Shown here: positions 35,012-43,362 of the stretch, one piece after another
Layout of the letters: each line of letters opens with the position of its first letter
How positions within the stretch are numbered: position 1 is the first letter of the stretch
NCBI GenBank assembly: GCA_021828105.1
Contig: JAKATG010000006.1
Coordinates: forward strand, 1 to 64,000
Reading direction: 5' to 3'
DNA from: Taklimakanibacter sp021828105
GTDB taxonomy: Bacteria; Pseudomonadota; Alphaproteobacteria; Rhizobiales; Aestuariivirgaceae
DNA length: 64,000 bases
Translations under genes and position numbers: made by a program
Notes under the pieces: generated by a model
The model's input: the letters and a program-made list of their open reading frames with translations, nothing else
Databases searched by the model: none
What the model was told of the DNA's origin: nothing

Positions 35012-36346
35012 ATGAAGATTGCTGTCATCGGCGCCGGCTATGTCGGACTGGTCTCCGGCGCCTGCCTTGCCGAATTCGGCTTCGATGTGTTCTGCGTCGA
35101 CCAGAACGCCAAGCGCGTCGATGAGCTCAATGCCGGGCGGATGCCCATTCATGAGGCGGGCCTTGATCATCTCGTTCGTTCCAACAGCCAGGCCGGACGC
35201 CTCCATTTCACCACCGATCTCAAATCGGCGGTCGCCCAGGCCGAGGCGGTGTTCATCGCCGTCTCGACGCCGACGCGGCGCGGCGACGATGCCGCCGATC
35301 TCGCTTACGTGCACCAGGCGGCGAGCCAGATCGCGCAAGCGCTCGACGGCTATTCCGTCATCATCACCAAATCCACCGTGCCCGTCGGCACGGCGCGCAA
35401 GCTCAAGGAGCAGATCAGGGCGGCGAGGCCCGATGCCGAATTCGACGTCGCCGCCAATCCGGAATTCCTGCGCGAAGGCTCGGCGGTCGAGGATTTCCTG
35501 CATCCCGACCGCATCGTTATCGGCAGCGAGTCGAAACGCGCCCAGGAGACCTTGCGCAAGATCTACCAGCCGATCACCATGACCGGGGCGCCGCTCATCT
35601 TCACGGATTTCGAATCGGCCGAGCTCATCAAATATGCCGCCAATGGCTATCTCGCGATGCGGCTCGCCTTCATCAATCAGCTCGCCGATCTCGTCGAGAA
35701 GGTCGGCGGCGATATCGCCGTGGTCGCCAAGGGCATCGGCCACGACAAGCGCATCGGCCATCACTATCTGCAGCCGGGACCGGGCTTCGGCGGCTCGTGC
35801 TTTCCCAAGGACACGCGCGCCCTGGCCGCGACCGCCCGGGAAGCAGGTGCCCCCTTCAGCCTCATCGAGGCGGTGGTCGGCGCCAATGACAGGCGGAAAG
35901 CGCAGCTCTTTACGCGCGTCAGCACGGCCTTGGGCGGGAGGGTCGCGGGCAAGCGCATTGCGATATTGGGTCTCGCCTTCAAGGCGGAAACGGATGACCT
36001 GCGCGATGCGCCGGCCCTCGACCTCGTCCCGGCGCTCGCCGCGGCTGAGGCCACGGTCGTCGCCTATGATCCGGTCGTGCGCAACGACGGCAACAGCGCC
36101 TTTGCCGGCATCCAATGGGCCAAGACCGCCTATGAAGCCGCCAAGGATGCGGATGCCGTCATCCTGCTCACCGAATGGAACGAATTCCGCGGCCTCGATC
36201 TCGTCAGGCTGGCGCGCGGCATGCGCGAGCCGGTGATGATCGACCTGCGCAACCTCTATTCCATCGCCGACATCGCCAAGACGCCCTTCATCTATCACAG
36301 TCTCGGCCGGCACAGTTTGCGGCCGCTGATAACCGCTACGCGCTGA
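35012..36346 (+). CDS. ugd: UDP-glucose 6-dehydrogenase
   Basis: A 444-residue NAD-dependent enzyme that makes UDP-glucuronate, or the related hexuronate from a GDP sugar. It shows the Rossmann GAGYVGLVSGACLAE motif at the start, the STPTRRGDDAADLAYV and STVPVGTARK blocks, NPEFLREGSA, and the catalytic Cys263 in GGSCFPKD. AGGAG lies upstream of the ATG at good spacing. It would feed acidic sugar donors to the nearby glycosyltransferases. Its end overlaps the convergent PP2C gene by 11 bases. Confidence 0.92.
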   Translation: MKIAVIGAGYVGLVSGACLAEFGFDVFCVDQNAKRVDELNAGRMPIHEAGLDHLVRSNSQAGRLHFTTDLKSAVAQAEAVFIAVSTPTRRGDDAADLAYVHQAASQIAQALDGYSVIITKSTVPVGTARKLKEQIRAARPDAEFDVAANPEFLREGSAVEDFLHPDRIVIGSESKRAQETLRKIYQPITMTGAPLIFTDFESAELIKYAANGYLAMRLAFINQLADLVEKVGGDIAVVAKGIGHDKRIGHHYLQPGPGFGGSCFPKDTRALAATAREAGAPFSLIEAVVGANDRRKAQLFTRVSTALGGRVAGKRIAILGLAFKAETDDLRDAPALDLVPALAAAEATVVAYDPVVRNDGNSAFAGIQWAKTAYEAAKDADAVILLTEWNEFRGLDLVRLARGMREPVMIDLRNLYSIADIAKTPFIYHSLGRHSLRPLITATR

Positions 36347-37187
36347 GAGCTATCGCGCTGGCATCGTCCGCCGGCTTGAAGCGCGGAAATTTTTCGCAAG
36401 TCGGATCGCTGGCCTCGATCTCGCGCAGCCTGGCGTAAAGATCGGCGACTTCGCCACACTGAGCCCGCGCCAAAAGCTCCTGCTCCGATGCCGCATCATA
36501 GTGATCGACCAGGCGAAAGAAACCATCGCTCGCCATGAGGGCTGAAGTGGGATCGGTGAGCGGCATATGCTCGACGAAAGCGAGGCAGGCGCGATCGGCC
36601 TCGATCACGCCGTAGCCGCCGGGGCGGTTGCGGCGCCTTCGATTGGCGAAGAGCTCGGGCTGCAATTTCTGCGAAATCTGCTTGATGTCCGACATGCCGG
36701 AGGAGCGCAGGCGCTGCGCCTCGGCCGTGATCCAGTGATCGAAATCATCATTGGCGAAATCGACGATGCGGCGAAAGCCGTTGCGATCATCCGCCAGCAG
36801 CCGGCAATCGCCGAGCCGCACGGCGTGCCACCCCGACCCGATGCGGCATAAAGCGGCGATGCAGGCGGCGGGCGGGTCATAGGCGTCGGGCATCTTGCTG
36901 CGGCGGAGCGCCTCGGCCTGATCGGCGATCAACCGGTCGACGAGATCCGACATGACCGTCTTGACGTCCAGCGCCCCGGGCAGGAGTTTGCGCAAATGCG
37001 CATCGATACGCGTGACGAACCACTGCGCATCGCTGCCGGCAAGACCGAGGCTTACGTCATTGATGCCGGTCACGCCATCAAGCGCCCAGGCGGCCTCAAC
37101 GTCGTCAGGCTCGCCGATGAAGCCGACGGCATCCTCGTTCACCCGGCCGCTGCCCTGGCTGATGCGGCCGGCAAGTTTCAGTCTCAT
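36336..37187 (-). CDS. PP2C/PPM-family protein phosphatase
   Basis: A 283-residue phosphatase with all metal-binding PPM motifs: RVNEDAVG, AWALDGVTG, the GDCR turn, MASDGFF and ADDASAIAL. It should dephosphorylate Ser/Thr residues or another phosphorylated partner in the cytoplasm. The start at 37187 overlaps the nagA stop as ATGA. A slightly longer frame exists but is not needed. It is the last gene of an amino-sugar operon in which a protein phosphatase is unexpected. No partner kinase of protein type is encoded in the window. Confidence 0.85.
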   Translation of the reverse strand: MRLKLAGRISQGSGRVNEDAVGFIGEPDDVEAAWALDGVTGINDVSLGLAGSDAQWFVTRIDAHLRKLLPGALDVKTVMSDLVDRLIADQAEALRRSKMPDAYDPPAACIAALCRIGSGWHAVRLGDCRLLADDRNGFRRIVDFANDDFDHWITAEAQRLRSSGMSDIKQISQKLQPELFANRRRRNRPGGYGVIEADRACLAFVEHMPLTDPTSALMASDGFFRLVDHYDAASEQELLARAQCGEVADLYARLREIEASDPTCEKFPRFKPADDASAIALSA

Positions 37188-38329
37188 TGGGGAGAAGCTT
37201 CTCCGTCGATCCATGTGCGGGTGACGGAAAGCTCATCCGTCAGATGGACGAGATTAGCGCGGAAGCCCGGGCCCAAGCGACCCAATTCTCGATCTACCTT
37301 GAGGAATTCGGCGGGATAGAGCGAGGCCATGCGCAGAGCCTCGGTGAGATCGACGCCCAGCACCGTGACGCAAAACCGCACCGCCTCGTCCATGGTGAGG
37401 ATGGAGCCCGCAAGTGTCCCGGCATCGAGCTCGAGCCGGCCATTGCGCGCGATCACCTCGCGGCCCTGCAGTTCGAAACGCGGCGGTCCCCCGGCCGCGG
37501 GCGGCATCGCATCAGTGACCAGGAACAAGCGGCCTTTCTTTTTGGTCTTGAGCGTCACTTGCAAGGCGAGCGGATGGACATGATGGCCATCGGCAATGAT
37601 GCCGCAATAGCTTTCAGCATCGGTCAAGGCCGCGCCCACCATGCCGGGCTCGCGATTCTGCAACTGGCTCATCGCATTGAAGAGATGGGTGAAGCCGCGA
37701 GCGCCGGCGGCCAGCGCTGCTTGCGCCTCCCTCGCGGTCGCCTCGGAATGGCCGAGCGAGACGATGATGCCCGCTTGGCTGAGCGCGCGGATGGTATCAG
37801 GCGACACATGCGAGGGGGCGACGGTCAAAAGCACGATGCCGCAATCGAGGCTTTTGAGCCAAGCGACGTCCTCGGGCGTGATGGGACGGATGTGCTGAGG
37901 CGGATGGGCGCCAGCGCGGCGCGGATCGAGAAACGGGCCCTCGATATGGATGCCGAGGATGCCGGGAACGCCCTGCCGGCGCGCCGCCTTGACGGCATCG
38001 GCCGCTTGCCGCGTGATCTCCGGACTGTCGGTGATGACGGTCGGCAGCATGTTGGTCGTGCCGAAGGCGCGGAAGGCCTCCGCCATGCGGCGGATGACGG
38101 CGAGCGACGGCTTGTCGTTGAGGAGCGCGCCGCCGCCGCCATTCACTTGCGCGTCGATGAAGCCCGGCGCCAGCACGCCGCCCTTGAGATCGGTGACGGC
38201 GATGCCGCGATCGAGCCGGGCCTGGGGCACGATCTCCTCGATCCGGCCACCGGCGATGACCGCCGCCTTGTCGTGGTGGAAGCTTACGCCGTCGAAGAGG
38301 CGGGCGCCGGTCAGAGCGAAGCGTGTCAT
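37184..38329 (-). CDS. nagA: N-acetylglucosamine-6-phosphate deacetylase
   Basis: A 381-residue amidohydrolase that removes acetate from GlcNAc-6-phosphate. Visible features are VLAPGFIDAQVNGGGG (N-terminal metal segment), GIHIEGPFLDPRRAGAH, the metal ligands in SLGHSEAT and GFTHLFNAMSQL, and the IADGHHVHP and VTDAMPPAAG motifs. The ATG at 38329 overlaps the stop of the SIS gene as ATGA. An open frame further upstream only runs through that gene. The length matches NagA. Confidence 0.94.
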   Translation of the reverse strand: MTRFALTGARLFDGVSFHHDKAAVIAGGRIEEIVPQARLDRGIAVTDLKGGVLAPGFIDAQVNGGGGALLNDKPSLAVIRRMAEAFRAFGTTNMLPTVITDSPEITRQAADAVKAARRQGVPGILGIHIEGPFLDPRRAGAHPPQHIRPITPEDVAWLKSLDCGIVLLTVAPSHVSPDTIRALSQAGIIVSLGHSEATAREAQAALAAGARGFTHLFNAMSQLQNREPGMVGAALTDAESYCGIIADGHHVHPLALQVTLKTKKKGRLFLVTDAMPPAAGGPPRFELQGREVIARNGRLELDAGTLAGSILTMDEAVRFCVTVLGVDLTEALRMASLYPAEFLKVDRELGRLGPGFRANLVHLTDELSVTRTWIDGEASPQ

Positions 38330-39327
38330 CTTGTCTCTGTCACCTTCTTGAGCAGCCGCGGCCTGTCGGGATTGCGTCCGCGCCGCCGCGCGATGCGTTC
38401 GGCACTGCCGTAAAAGGTCTGGATCAGCGAAATGGGGTCGAGGAGGGGATGCCGTGTCGCGGCATAATCGGGCGTGATCACATGGGCGCCGGCATCGCTC
38501 AGACGTCTCGCCGTCTCTCGCGTCGTGGCCAAGGCCTGGTCCTTGGGCGAAAAGACGAGCACCGGAAAGCCTTCGGTCACCAGCTCCATGGGGCCGTGCA
38601 GCACTTCGGCGGCGGAATAGGCTTCGGCATGGAGGCCTCCGGTCTCCTTGAGCTTCAAGGTCGCCTCTTGCGCCATAGGCAAGGACGGGCCGCGGCCGAG
38701 CACGAAGGAGGAGTGCGATTCGGTGAGCATGTCCTCGGCGTCGCTCCAGCGCAAGGCGAGCGCCTTGGCGAGATCGTCCGGCAGTGCCTGCAAGGCGTCG
38801 GAAAACCGGGCGTCGCCCGCGGCGGCGGCGGTGAGCCCCGCCGCCATGGCGGCCGAGGTGATGAAGCTCTTGGTCGCGGCGACGCTCTGCTCGATTCCGG
38901 CGCAGAGCGGCAGGCAGAGATCGGCTTCGCGCGCCAGGGGCGAATCTTCCGTGTTGGTGACGGCAAGGGTCGGGATGCCGGCCCGCTTCGCCTCGGCCTG
39001 GAAAGCGATGATGTCGGGACTCTTGCCCGATTGCGAGATGGTGAGCAGCAGCGTGTCGCGCAAAGCGAGCCTGGCGCCATAGACCGAGACGACGGACGCG
39101 CCGACCGAGCAGCAGGGGAGGCCCAGCGTGATCTCGACCAGATATTTGAAATAGGAGGCGGCGCAATCGGACGAGCCCCTGGCGCAAGTGACGATATGGC
39201 TCGGCTTCCTCTCGCGATAGAGGCGGCCGAGCTCGGTGAGCGCCTTGGCATTGGTGGCGAGCATGCGGGCGACGGCTTCAGGCGCTTCGGCGATCTCACG
39301 CGCCATATGGGTTTCGAACTCGGTCAT
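38326..39327 (-). CDS. SIS-domain aminosugar deaminase/isomerase (NagB-II type)
   Basis: A 333-residue protein made of two SIS domains and no glutaminase domain. CARGSSDCAASYFKYL and TISQSGKSPDIIAF lie in the first domain; LGRGPSLPMAQEATLKLKE lies in the second. Proteins of this class in alphaproteobacteria act as glucosamine-6-phosphate deaminase (NagB-II), converting GlcN-6-P to fructose-6-P and ammonia. No classical NagB is nearby, which supports this role. The gene sits between the GntR regulator and nagA, with 4-base overlaps at both ends. Confidence 0.85.
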   Translation of the reverse strand: MTEFETHMAREIAEAPEAVARMLATNAKALTELGRLYRERKPSHIVTCARGSSDCAASYFKYLVEITLGLPCCSVGASVVSVYGARLALRDTLLLTISQSGKSPDIIAFQAEAKRAGIPTLAVTNTEDSPLAREADLCLPLCAGIEQSVAATKSFITSAAMAAGLTAAAAGDARFSDALQALPDDLAKALALRWSDAEDMLTESHSSFVLGRGPSLPMAQEATLKLKETGGLHAEAYSAAEVLHGPMELVTEGFPVLVFSPKDQALATTRETARRLSDAGAHVITPDYAATRHPLLDPISLIQTFYGSAERIARRRGRNPDRPRLLKKVTETR

Positions 39328-40088
39328 GATCCTGCTGTAAGATGAAGCTCGGCGACGAAATCATAGGAGTCGCCGCGATAATGGGAGCGGGTGAATTCCA
39401 CGATGCGGCCATCGGCCAAATAGGACACACGCTGGATGAACAAAGCCGGGCTGCCCTCCGGCAGATCGAGCAGCTCGCCCTCGCTCGCGGTCAAGGCCAC
39501 GGCATGAAGACGCTGCAGCGCCCGGATGGGACGCAGCCCGCGGGCCTCGAGTGCCGCATAGAGCGAGGTGCCGGCGAAATCGGGATCGGGCAGGAAACGA
39601 TGCGGGATCGTGGCGCGCTCGATGGCGAGCGGCTTGCCGTCGGCGCGGCGCAAGCGGTGAAAACGCGTGACCTTTTCGCCCGGCGACAGTGCCAGCACAA
39701 GCGATTCCTCCGGCGTCGGCAGCCCGGTCGAGCGGTCGAGCCAGTCGGCATCGGTCTTGATGCCGCGCAAGCGCATGTCCTCGGTGAAGCTGGTGAGCCG
39801 CGACAGAGGCTGCTCGATACGCTGGGACTTGGGCGCCACGAACGTGCCCGAGCCCTGGCGCTGCACCAGCACGCCTTCGGCGACGAGATCGGCGAAGGCC
39901 TTGCGCACGGTGACGCGCGAGATGCCGAGCATGCGGGCGAGGTCGCGCTCAGCCGGGATCGCTTCGTCATTGGTGAGGCGCCCTTGCGCGATCGCCTCGG
40001 TCACGAGCTTCTTGAGCTTGTGATAGAGCGGCGCCGGGCTCTCGTCGGCGATGCGGGCGCGATCGAAGATCGGATCGAGATGGCTCAT
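39324..40088 (-). CDS. GntR-family (HutC/NagR subgroup) transcriptional regulator
   Basis: A 254-residue regulator. Residues about 18-85 form a winged helix (PLYHKLKKLVTEAI, then PAERDLARMLGISRVTVRKAFADLV). Residues about 95-250 form the UTRA effector domain, with FHRLRRADGKPLAIERATIPHRF. It probably senses an amino-sugar phosphate. It most likely binds the two inverted operators at 40994-41009 and 41043-41058. The ATG at 40088 overlaps the kinase stop as ATGA. An upstream extension of the frame only covers the kinase gene. Confidence 0.9.
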   Translation of the reverse strand: MSHLDPIFDRARIADESPAPLYHKLKKLVTEAIAQGRLTNDEAIPAERDLARMLGISRVTVRKAFADLVAEGVLVQRQGSGTFVAPKSQRIEQPLSRLTSFTEDMRLRGIKTDADWLDRSTGLPTPEESLVLALSPGEKVTRFHRLRRADGKPLAIERATIPHRFLPDPDFAGTSLYAALEARGLRPIRALQRLHAVALTASEGELLDLPEGSPALFIQRVSYLADGRIVEFTRSHYRGDSYDFVAELHLTAGS

Positions 40089-40972
40089 GAGCTCCAATCC
40101 TTGAGGCCCGCGGCGCGGCGCGCCATCATGATGGCGCCATCGAGCGGATCCTTGTGCGGCTCGATCAGAGCTTTGCGCAGTTTTTCGGGGAGATAGGGCG
40201 TCACCGGCCGCGCCAGGCCACCAATGAGCGCGATCGAGGGGGCGCCCCTGGCGATGAGCGCTTCGACCATCCGGGCGACGCCCAAGGCCGCCTGCTCGAC
40301 GAGCTCGATGCCGTGCCGGTCGCCGGCGGCTGCGGCGGCGAAGATGCGCGGCGAGAAGCGCGCATAATCGCGCGGCAAGGCGGTCAGCGCCCAATCGCCA
40401 AAGCCCTGCCGGTCGCGGCCGAATTCGGCGAGAAGCTCATCGAGCAAAGGCGAATTCTCGATCATGCCGTCAAAAGCAAGTGCCGCGCGGCGCAAGGCGG
40501 CGCGGCCCAATATGGCGCCCGAGCCGTCATCGCCCAAAGGAAAGCCCCAGCCGCCGAGCCAATGGCGCTTGCCGCGGACAAGCGCGAGTGCGGCCGAGCC
40601 TGTGCCTGCGATGACGATGCCGCCGTCGCGACCGTCATGAGCGCCGAGGCAGGCGACATAGGCATCGACATCGACGCTGAAGGCGGCGAAGGGGAGGCCG
40701 GCGCGTCTAACGCGCTCGGCCGCCTCCTCGGTGACGACCCCCGCCAGCCCCAAGCCGACATAAAGGCGCTCCGTCCCGGTTTCGGCGAGCCCCGCCTTGC
40801 GCAAAGCCTCGCGCGCCGTGGCCAGGATGGTGCGTAGCGCCCCGTCGAAATCCGAATAGATATTGGCAAGCCCGCCGATGGCTTCGCTGACGAGCGCGCC
40901 ATCTTCCGTCCTGATGCGGGCGCGGCATTTGGTGCCGCCGCCGTCTATCCCTAAAAAAAGCCTGTCCGTCAC
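40085..40972 (-). CDS. BadF-type N-acetylhexosamine kinase (GlcNAc/MurNAc kinase)
   Basis: A 295-residue ATPase-fold kinase with the N-terminal FLGIDGGGTKCRARI phosphate loop and the later IAGTGSAAL and GDDGSGA motifs typical of BadF/BcrA and N-acetylglucosamine kinases. In the context of murQ, nagA and a sugar importer, it would phosphorylate imported GlcNAc and perhaps MurNAc, as MurK-type kinases do. It is the first gene of the leftward five-gene operon and starts 22 bases from the first operator. Confidence 0.87.
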   Translation of the reverse strand: MTDRLFLGIDGGGTKCRARIRTEDGALVSEAIGGLANIYSDFDGALRTILATAREALRKAGLAETGTERLYVGLGLAGVVTEEAAERVRRAGLPFAAFSVDVDAYVACLGAHDGRDGGIVIAGTGSAALALVRGKRHWLGGWGFPLGDDGSGAILGRAALRRAALAFDGMIENSPLLDELLAEFGRDRQGFGDWALTALPRDYARFSPRIFAAAAAGDRHGIELVEQAALGVARMVEALIARGAPSIALIGGLARPVTPYLPEKLRKALIEPHKDPLDGAIMMARRAAGLKDWSS

Positions 40973-40993
40973 GCGATTCTCCGTGGATGTAGA

Positions 40994-41058
40994 ATACCAA
41001 AATAATACCTTATGGGAAGTGCGAAGATTTTATTGGACATATGGTAGTATTTTGGTAT
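40994..41058. promoter_or_regulatory. Two inverted copies of a putative GntR operator between divergent operons
   Basis: Copy A (40994-41009), read on the minus strand, is GGTATTATTTTGGTAT. Copy B (41043-41058), on the plus strand, is GGTAGTATTTTGGTAT, a 15 of 16 match. Each copy holds two GGTAT-like half-sites 11 bases apart. The two copies face the kinase and murQ starts symmetrically, 33 bases apart. The spacing and the AT-rich setting in a GC-rich genome make them the likely binding sites of the GntR protein encoded at 39324-40088. Confidence 0.75.
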
Positions 41059-41061
41059 TGT
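41033..41061 (+). promoter_or_regulatory. Possible sigma-70 promoter for murQ, overlapping operator B
   Basis: TTGGAC at 41033-41038 and TATTGT at 41056-41061 are separated by 17 bases and lie just upstream of murQ. The operator copy at 41043-41058 sits between and on the -10 box, so the bound regulator would block polymerase. The match to consensus is only partial. Confidence 0.4.
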
Positions 41062-41098
41062 CCGCCTCCATAAAATAAACATTCAGGTTGTGGGCGGA

Positions 41099-41995
41099 AT
41101 GAGTTTCACGGAGAGCGTCAGCGGGTCGTCGCGCGGCCTTGATCAATGGGACGATGCGCAGATTCTGAGCCTTCTGGCCGAGGGCCAGGCGCGGGCCGTC
41201 GCTTCCGTCAAAGAGGCGCTGCCGGCCGTGGCCAAGGCGGCTGAAGCCCTGGCCCAGGGCCTCGCCCAAGGCGGACGCATCGTCTATGCCGGTGCCGGCA
41301 GCTCCATCAATATCGCGGTCCAGGACGGCGCCGAACTGCCCTCGACCTTCGGGCTCGAAAGATCGCGCATCGCTTTCGTGATCGCGGGCGGCGAGGCCTC
41401 GCTCTTCGACATCGATGCGAAGGCCGAGGACGACACCGAGGCGGCGCTCGCCGGCATCGCCGCGCTCGCGCTCACACCTGCCGATACCGTGATCGCGCTC
41501 TCCGCCTCGGGAGCGACGCCCTTCACGCTCATCGCCGCCCGCGCCGCCAAGGCGGCGAAGGCCACTGTCATCGCCATCGCCAACAATCCCAAGACCCCGC
41601 TGCTCGCGGTCGCCGATCATGCGATCCTGCTCGCGACCGGGCCGGAGGTCATCGTCGGCTCGACGCGCATGGGCGCCGGCACGGCGCAGAAATGCGCGCT
41701 GGGGCTCATCTCGACGCTCGCCCATATCAAGCTCGGGGCGATCTATGACGGCTGGATGATCCGGCTCCAGGCCGACAATGCGAAATTGCGCAAGCGCGCC
41801 GAGCGCATGGTCGCCGACATCGCCAAGGTCGATGAAGCCGCCGCCGGCAAGGCGCTGGCCGAGACCGACGGCCATGTGGCGCCGGCGGCGCTCATCTGCG
41901 CCGGCGCCAAGGACGTCGCCGCCGCGGAGGCGCTGCTCGCCAAGACAAACGGAAATCTGCGGCTCGCGCTCGAACATCTGGCGGGATTTAGGTAA
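41099..41995 (+). CDS. murQ: N-acetylmuramic acid 6-phosphate etherase
   Basis: A 298-residue SIS-fold enzyme that removes the D-lactyl ether from MurNAc-6-phosphate to give GlcNAc-6-phosphate. Family motifs are VYAGAGSSINIAVQDGAELPSTFG, IAGGEASLFD, the acidic AEDDTEAALAG segment and a C-terminal LAKTNGNLRLAL UBA-like helix. The ATG at 41099 and a GTG three codons upstream (41090) are both possible. It opens the rightward operon that continues with a sugar ABC importer. Confidence 0.93.
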   Translation: MSFTESVSGSSRGLDQWDDAQILSLLAEGQARAVASVKEALPAVAKAAEALAQGLAQGGRIVYAGAGSSINIAVQDGAELPSTFGLERSRIAFVIAGGEASLFDIDAKAEDDTEAALAGIAALALTPADTVIALSASGATPFTLIAARAAKAAKATVIAIANNPKTPLLAVADHAILLATGPEVIVGSTRMGAGTAQKCALGLISTLAHIKLGAIYDGWMIRLQADNAKLRKRAERMVADIAKVDEAAAGKALAETDGHVAPAALICAGAKDVAAAEALLAKTNGNLRLALEHLAGFR

Positions 41996-42038
41996 CGCCG
42001 CTCACCCGCGGCACAGGGAGAAGAGGAAGGAGAATACC

Positions 42039-43298
42039 ATGATGACATCTGGTTTGAAGAGGCTGTTTTTGGCCGCGACCGCGCTCGCCGGCATGGCGAG
42101 CGCAACGCTCGCCGGCTCGCTCACCATCGAGAGCTGGCGCAATGACGATGCGACGATCTGGAAGGACAAGATCATCCCGGCCTTCAATGCGAAGCACCCG
42201 GACATCCAGGTGACCTTCTCGCCCTCGCCGCCAGCCGAATACAATGCCAGCCTCAATGCCAAGCTCGAAGGCGGCACGGCGGGCGACATCATCACCTGCC
42301 GGCCTTTCGATGCCTCGCTCGATCTCTTCACCAAGGGCCATCTCGTCTCCCTCAACGACCTCAAGGGCATGGACGGCTTCTCGGATGTCGCCAAGAGCGC
42401 CTGGCAGACCGATGACGGCAAGACGACCTTCTGCCTGCCCATGGGCTCGGTCATCCACGGCTTCATCTACAACAAGGAAGCCTTCGAGAAGCTCGGGCTT
42501 TCGGTGCCCAAGACCGAGGAAGAGTTCTTCGCCGTTCTCGACAAGATCAAGGCCGACGGCACCTATGTGCCGATCGATCTCGGCACCGCCGACCAGTGGG
42601 AAGCCGCCACCATGGGCTTCCAGAATATCGGGCCCAATTACTGGAAGGGCGAGGAAGGCCGCCAGAAGCTGATCAAGGGCGAGGCGAAGCTCACCGATCC
42701 CGAATATGTCGAGACCTTCAGAACGCTCGCCAAATGGGCGCCCTATATGGGTGACGGCTATCAGGCGCAGAAATATCCCGACAGCCAGAACCTGTTCACC
42801 CTCGGCAAGGCGGCGATCTATCCGGCGGGCTCGTGGGACATCGCCACCTTCCGCGCCCAGGCGGATTTCCCGTTCGGGGCATTCAAGCCGCCGCTGCCCA
42901 AGGGGGCGAGCGAATGCTACATCTCCGACCACACGGATATCGGCATCGGCATCAATGCCAAGTCGGCCAACCAGGCCGACGCCAAGGTGTTCCTCGAATG
43001 GGTCGCCTCGGACGAATTCGCCAATATCTTCGCCAATGAGCTGCCGGGCTTCTATCCGCTCTCCAATGCGAAGGTCACGATCAAGGACGACGTGGCGCAG
43101 GAATTCGTCAACTGGCGGGGCGAGTGCAAGCCGACGATCCGCAATTCCTACCAGATCCTGTCGCGCGGCACGCCCAATCTCGAAAACGAGATGTGGAACG
43201 TCTCGGCTCAGGTGCTGAACGGCAAGCTCTCGCCCGAGGACGCCGCCAAGCAGCTCGAGGACGGGCTGGCGAAGTGGTATGCGCCGCATCAGAAATAG
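42039..43298 (+). CDS. ABC sugar-binding protein (amino-sugar importer)
   Basis: A 419-residue family-1 solute-binding protein. Sec signal peptide residues 1-24 end in SATLAGS, followed by LTIESWRNDDATIWKDKIIPAF. GGAG and GGAAGGAG sequences precede the ATG at 42039. It lies 43 bases after murQ and is separated from the permease genes by a strong hairpin. The context predicts uptake of GlcNAc, MurNAc or a related amino sugar. This is inferred, not shown. Confidence 0.9.
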   Translation: MMTSGLKRLFLAATALAGMASATLAGSLTIESWRNDDATIWKDKIIPAFNAKHPDIQVTFSPSPPAEYNASLNAKLEGGTAGDIITCRPFDASLDLFTKGHLVSLNDLKGMDGFSDVAKSAWQTDDGKTTFCLPMGSVIHGFIYNKEAFEKLGLSVPKTEEEFFAVLDKIKADGTYVPIDLGTADQWEAATMGFQNIGPNYWKGEEGRQKLIKGEAKLTDPEYVETFRTLAKWAPYMGDGYQAQKYPDSQNLFTLGKAAIYPAGSWDIATFRAQADFPFGAFKPPLPKGASECYISDHTDIGIGINAKSANQADAKVFLEWVASDEFANIFANELPGFYPLSNAKVTIKDDVAQEFVNWRGECKPTIRNSYQILSRGTPNLENEMWNVSAQVLNGKLSPEDAAKQLEDGLAKWYAPHQK

Positions 43299-43313
43299 AG
43301 CAGAATGACCGGG

Positions 43314-43346
43314 GGCGCCGCGCTTCATGAGGCGCGGCGCCTTTTT
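43314..43346 (+). terminator. Terminator-like hairpin between binding-protein and permease genes
   Basis: A perfect 10-base stem GGCGCCGCGC / GCGCGGCGCC (43314-43323 and 43332-43341) with an 8-base loop is followed at once by TTTTT (43342-43346). It starts 15 bases after the binding-protein stop. It would attenuate transcription so that the binding protein is made in excess. It also rules out translation starts inside the stem, such as the ATG at 43327. Confidence 0.85.
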
Positions 43347-43362
43347 CATGGGGTTTGAGGGC

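Noticed and set aside
37184..39187. An extended 667-codon start for nagA
   Set aside because: The extra part lies wholly within the SIS gene; the ATG at 38329 overlaps the SIS stop as ATGA and gives the normal NagA length.
43327..43362. Upstream start codon for the MalF-type permease
   Set aside because: The ATG at 43327 lies in the loop and stem of a perfect terminator-like hairpin.
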